DNA of 64,000 bases from Flavimarina sp. Hel_I_48. GTDB taxonomy: Bacteria > Bacteroidota > Bacteroidia > Flavobacteriales > Flavobacteriaceae. The stretch covers positions 1,675,001 to 1,739,000 of the forward strand of contig NZ_JPOL01000002.1 in assembly GCF_000733945.1 (NCBI RefSeq). The letters run 5' to 3'. The position numbers were made by a program, and so were the translations under genes. The notes beneath the pieces are model-generated. The model saw only the letters and a program-made list of their open reading frames with translations. It did not search any database and was not told the DNA's origin. Every line of letters starts with the position of its first letter. The stretch's first letter is position 1. This document shows positions 63,344 through 64,000 of the stretch, piece by piece.

Positions 63344-63937
63344 CTATAACATCTTTTTATCTAATCTACGCAAGCGCATAATAAAAGGCAGACAATGCTC
63401 AAGACGCTTCGCACGATCCTCTTCATCATCTGCGTTTGCCAAATACTCTAGATATTCCTGCTGCACATCATTAGATAGAAGCATAAAACGATCTTTGAGA
63501 TGTTTGCTCAGTGCAAAGGCGTTCTGTAGTTCTGCGCAGTTGTTCAAATCTGGAGATTGTGTGGCTTTCTGAACGATCTTAGCCTCACTTTGATTCAAAA
63601 TAGCTTCTTCCACGTAGGTTTTGATCAACTCATCATTCATTTGCTGAACACTGGTATACCGTAGCTGCCTTGTGCTATTTGTTGTACCCGTGTTTGTGTC
63701 CAGTAATACATTATGAATATCTGAAAGAGAATCTCCGTTAAAAAAGAGAATATCAAAATGATCATTGGCATCGCTCAGTCCTACCACTTCCCTATCATCA
63801 TAGGTATAAACAGGGGCATTGTATCTATAATCTTCTTTTAGTATGGTATCTCGCATGATCTCACGTAAGCGCTGTAGTGCAAGTTGATGTTTAGTATGCT
63901 GATTGAAAAAAGTCTCTACTTCTATTGCTGTATCCAT
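63344..63937 (-). CDS. YdeI/OmdA-family protein with DUF1801 domain
   Basis: 197 residues. The N-terminal part (TKHQLALQRLREIMRD ... RYNAPVYTYDDREVVGL) is DUF1801, and the C-terminal part (LSNDVQQEYLEYLANADDEEDRAKRLEH) is the bacteriocin-protection YdeI/OmdA region. No signal peptide. The cellular role of the family is unclear; a resistance function in Salmonella is known for OmdA. Convergent with the PepSY gene; no gene starts between it and the right edge of the window. Confidence 0.84.
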   Translation of the reverse strand: MDTAIEVETFFNQHTKHQLALQRLREIMRDTILKEDYRYNAPVYTYDDREVVGLSDANDHFDILFFNGDSLSDIHNVLLDTNTGTTNSTRQLRYTSVQQMNDELIKTYVEEAILNQSEAKIVQKATQSPDLNNCAELQNAFALSKHLKDRFMLLSNDVQQEYLEYLANADDEEDRAKRLEHCLPFIMRLRRLDKKML

Positions 63938-64000
63938 TGGGTGAATTTTACCTTTAAAATACTACATAAAAAATTAAGGAAATGTGAAAAATGCTTGATT

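Overview
The window looks like the chromosome of a member of the Bacteroidota, most likely a Flavobacteriaceae. The indicators are the Bacteroidetes-type promoter element TAnnTTTG in front of several genes, a HPPK (FolK)/deoxynucleoside kinase fusion, DUF4271, DUF4296 and DUF423 proteins, two TonB-dependent receptors with N-terminal carboxypeptidase-like domains, a GldN-free but otherwise typical flavobacterial housekeeping order, and moderate GC content. No rRNA, tRNA, transposase, integrase, phage gene or CRISPR array was seen. The left edge cuts mutS and the right edge ends just upstream of a YdeI/OmdA-like gene.

Layout. 1-4.2 kb: mutS (partial), a SpoU/TrmH-family RNA methyltransferase, a 44-residue membrane peptide, and folK-dNK, which appears to start at ATT. 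4.2-7.8 kb: a queuosine-precursor transporter and a large AsmA-like envelope protein. 7.8-9.5 kb: a leftward operon trmB-lysE-ATL. 9.7-12.5 kb: a GT-B glycosyltransferase whose tail runs antisense into a PhoR-like kinase, which is coupled to its response regulator. 12.7-16.5 kb: an orphan LuxE-like acyl-protein synthetase, a candidate small RNA, tyrS and an NAD-dependent epimerase. 16.5-20.6 kb: a DUF4296 lipoprotein, dihydroorotase and a polyprenol-phosphate mannosyltransferase, divergent from DUF4271-hemD. 20.6-31.9 kb: pckA, DUF423, saccharopine dehydrogenase, a tandem structured repeat, an Lrp regulator, a membrane M28 peptidase, an epimerase, lysC with a divergent ACT-like gene, and aminopeptidase P.

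32-48 kb is almost entirely leftward: a FkbM-like protein, a small membrane cytochrome-like protein, a TonB receptor, pgi, an M23 lipoprotein, a tryptophan-2,3-dioxygenase-family protein, DUF3108, the tyrosine-degradation pair hppD-hmgA, a patatin/outer-membrane phospholipase and uvrC. 48.2-51 kb is a tight rightward cassette: RimB-like retropepsin, RimK glutamate ligase, aspartoacylase-family deacylase and 5-formyl-THF cyclo-ligase, followed by a PAS histidine kinase. 52.5-57.7 kb is leftward ileS-dksA, then DUF4097-like-lspA. 58-63.3 kb is rightward: a broken secreted-protein gene, a GH18 chitinase, and an iron-uptake pair (TonB receptor plus PepSY membrane protein) with a well-formed promoter overlapping a Fur-like palindrome.

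The main oddities are: (i) a ~97-bp GC-rich palindromic repeat inserted in frame inside ileS, comparable in principle to the Rickettsia palindromic elements; (ii) a different ~118-bp structured repeat present twice with a 150-bp period upstream of lrp; (iii) the apparent ATT start of folK-dNK; (iv) the 147-bp antisense overlap of the glycosyltransferase and the kinase; (v) the rimB-rimK-deacylase cassette, which could both add and remove glutamates; (vi) a perfect 25-bp inverted repeat downstream of pgi; and (vii) a doubly frameshifted gene next to the chitinase. All functional calls come from reading translations and motifs; no database search was possible.
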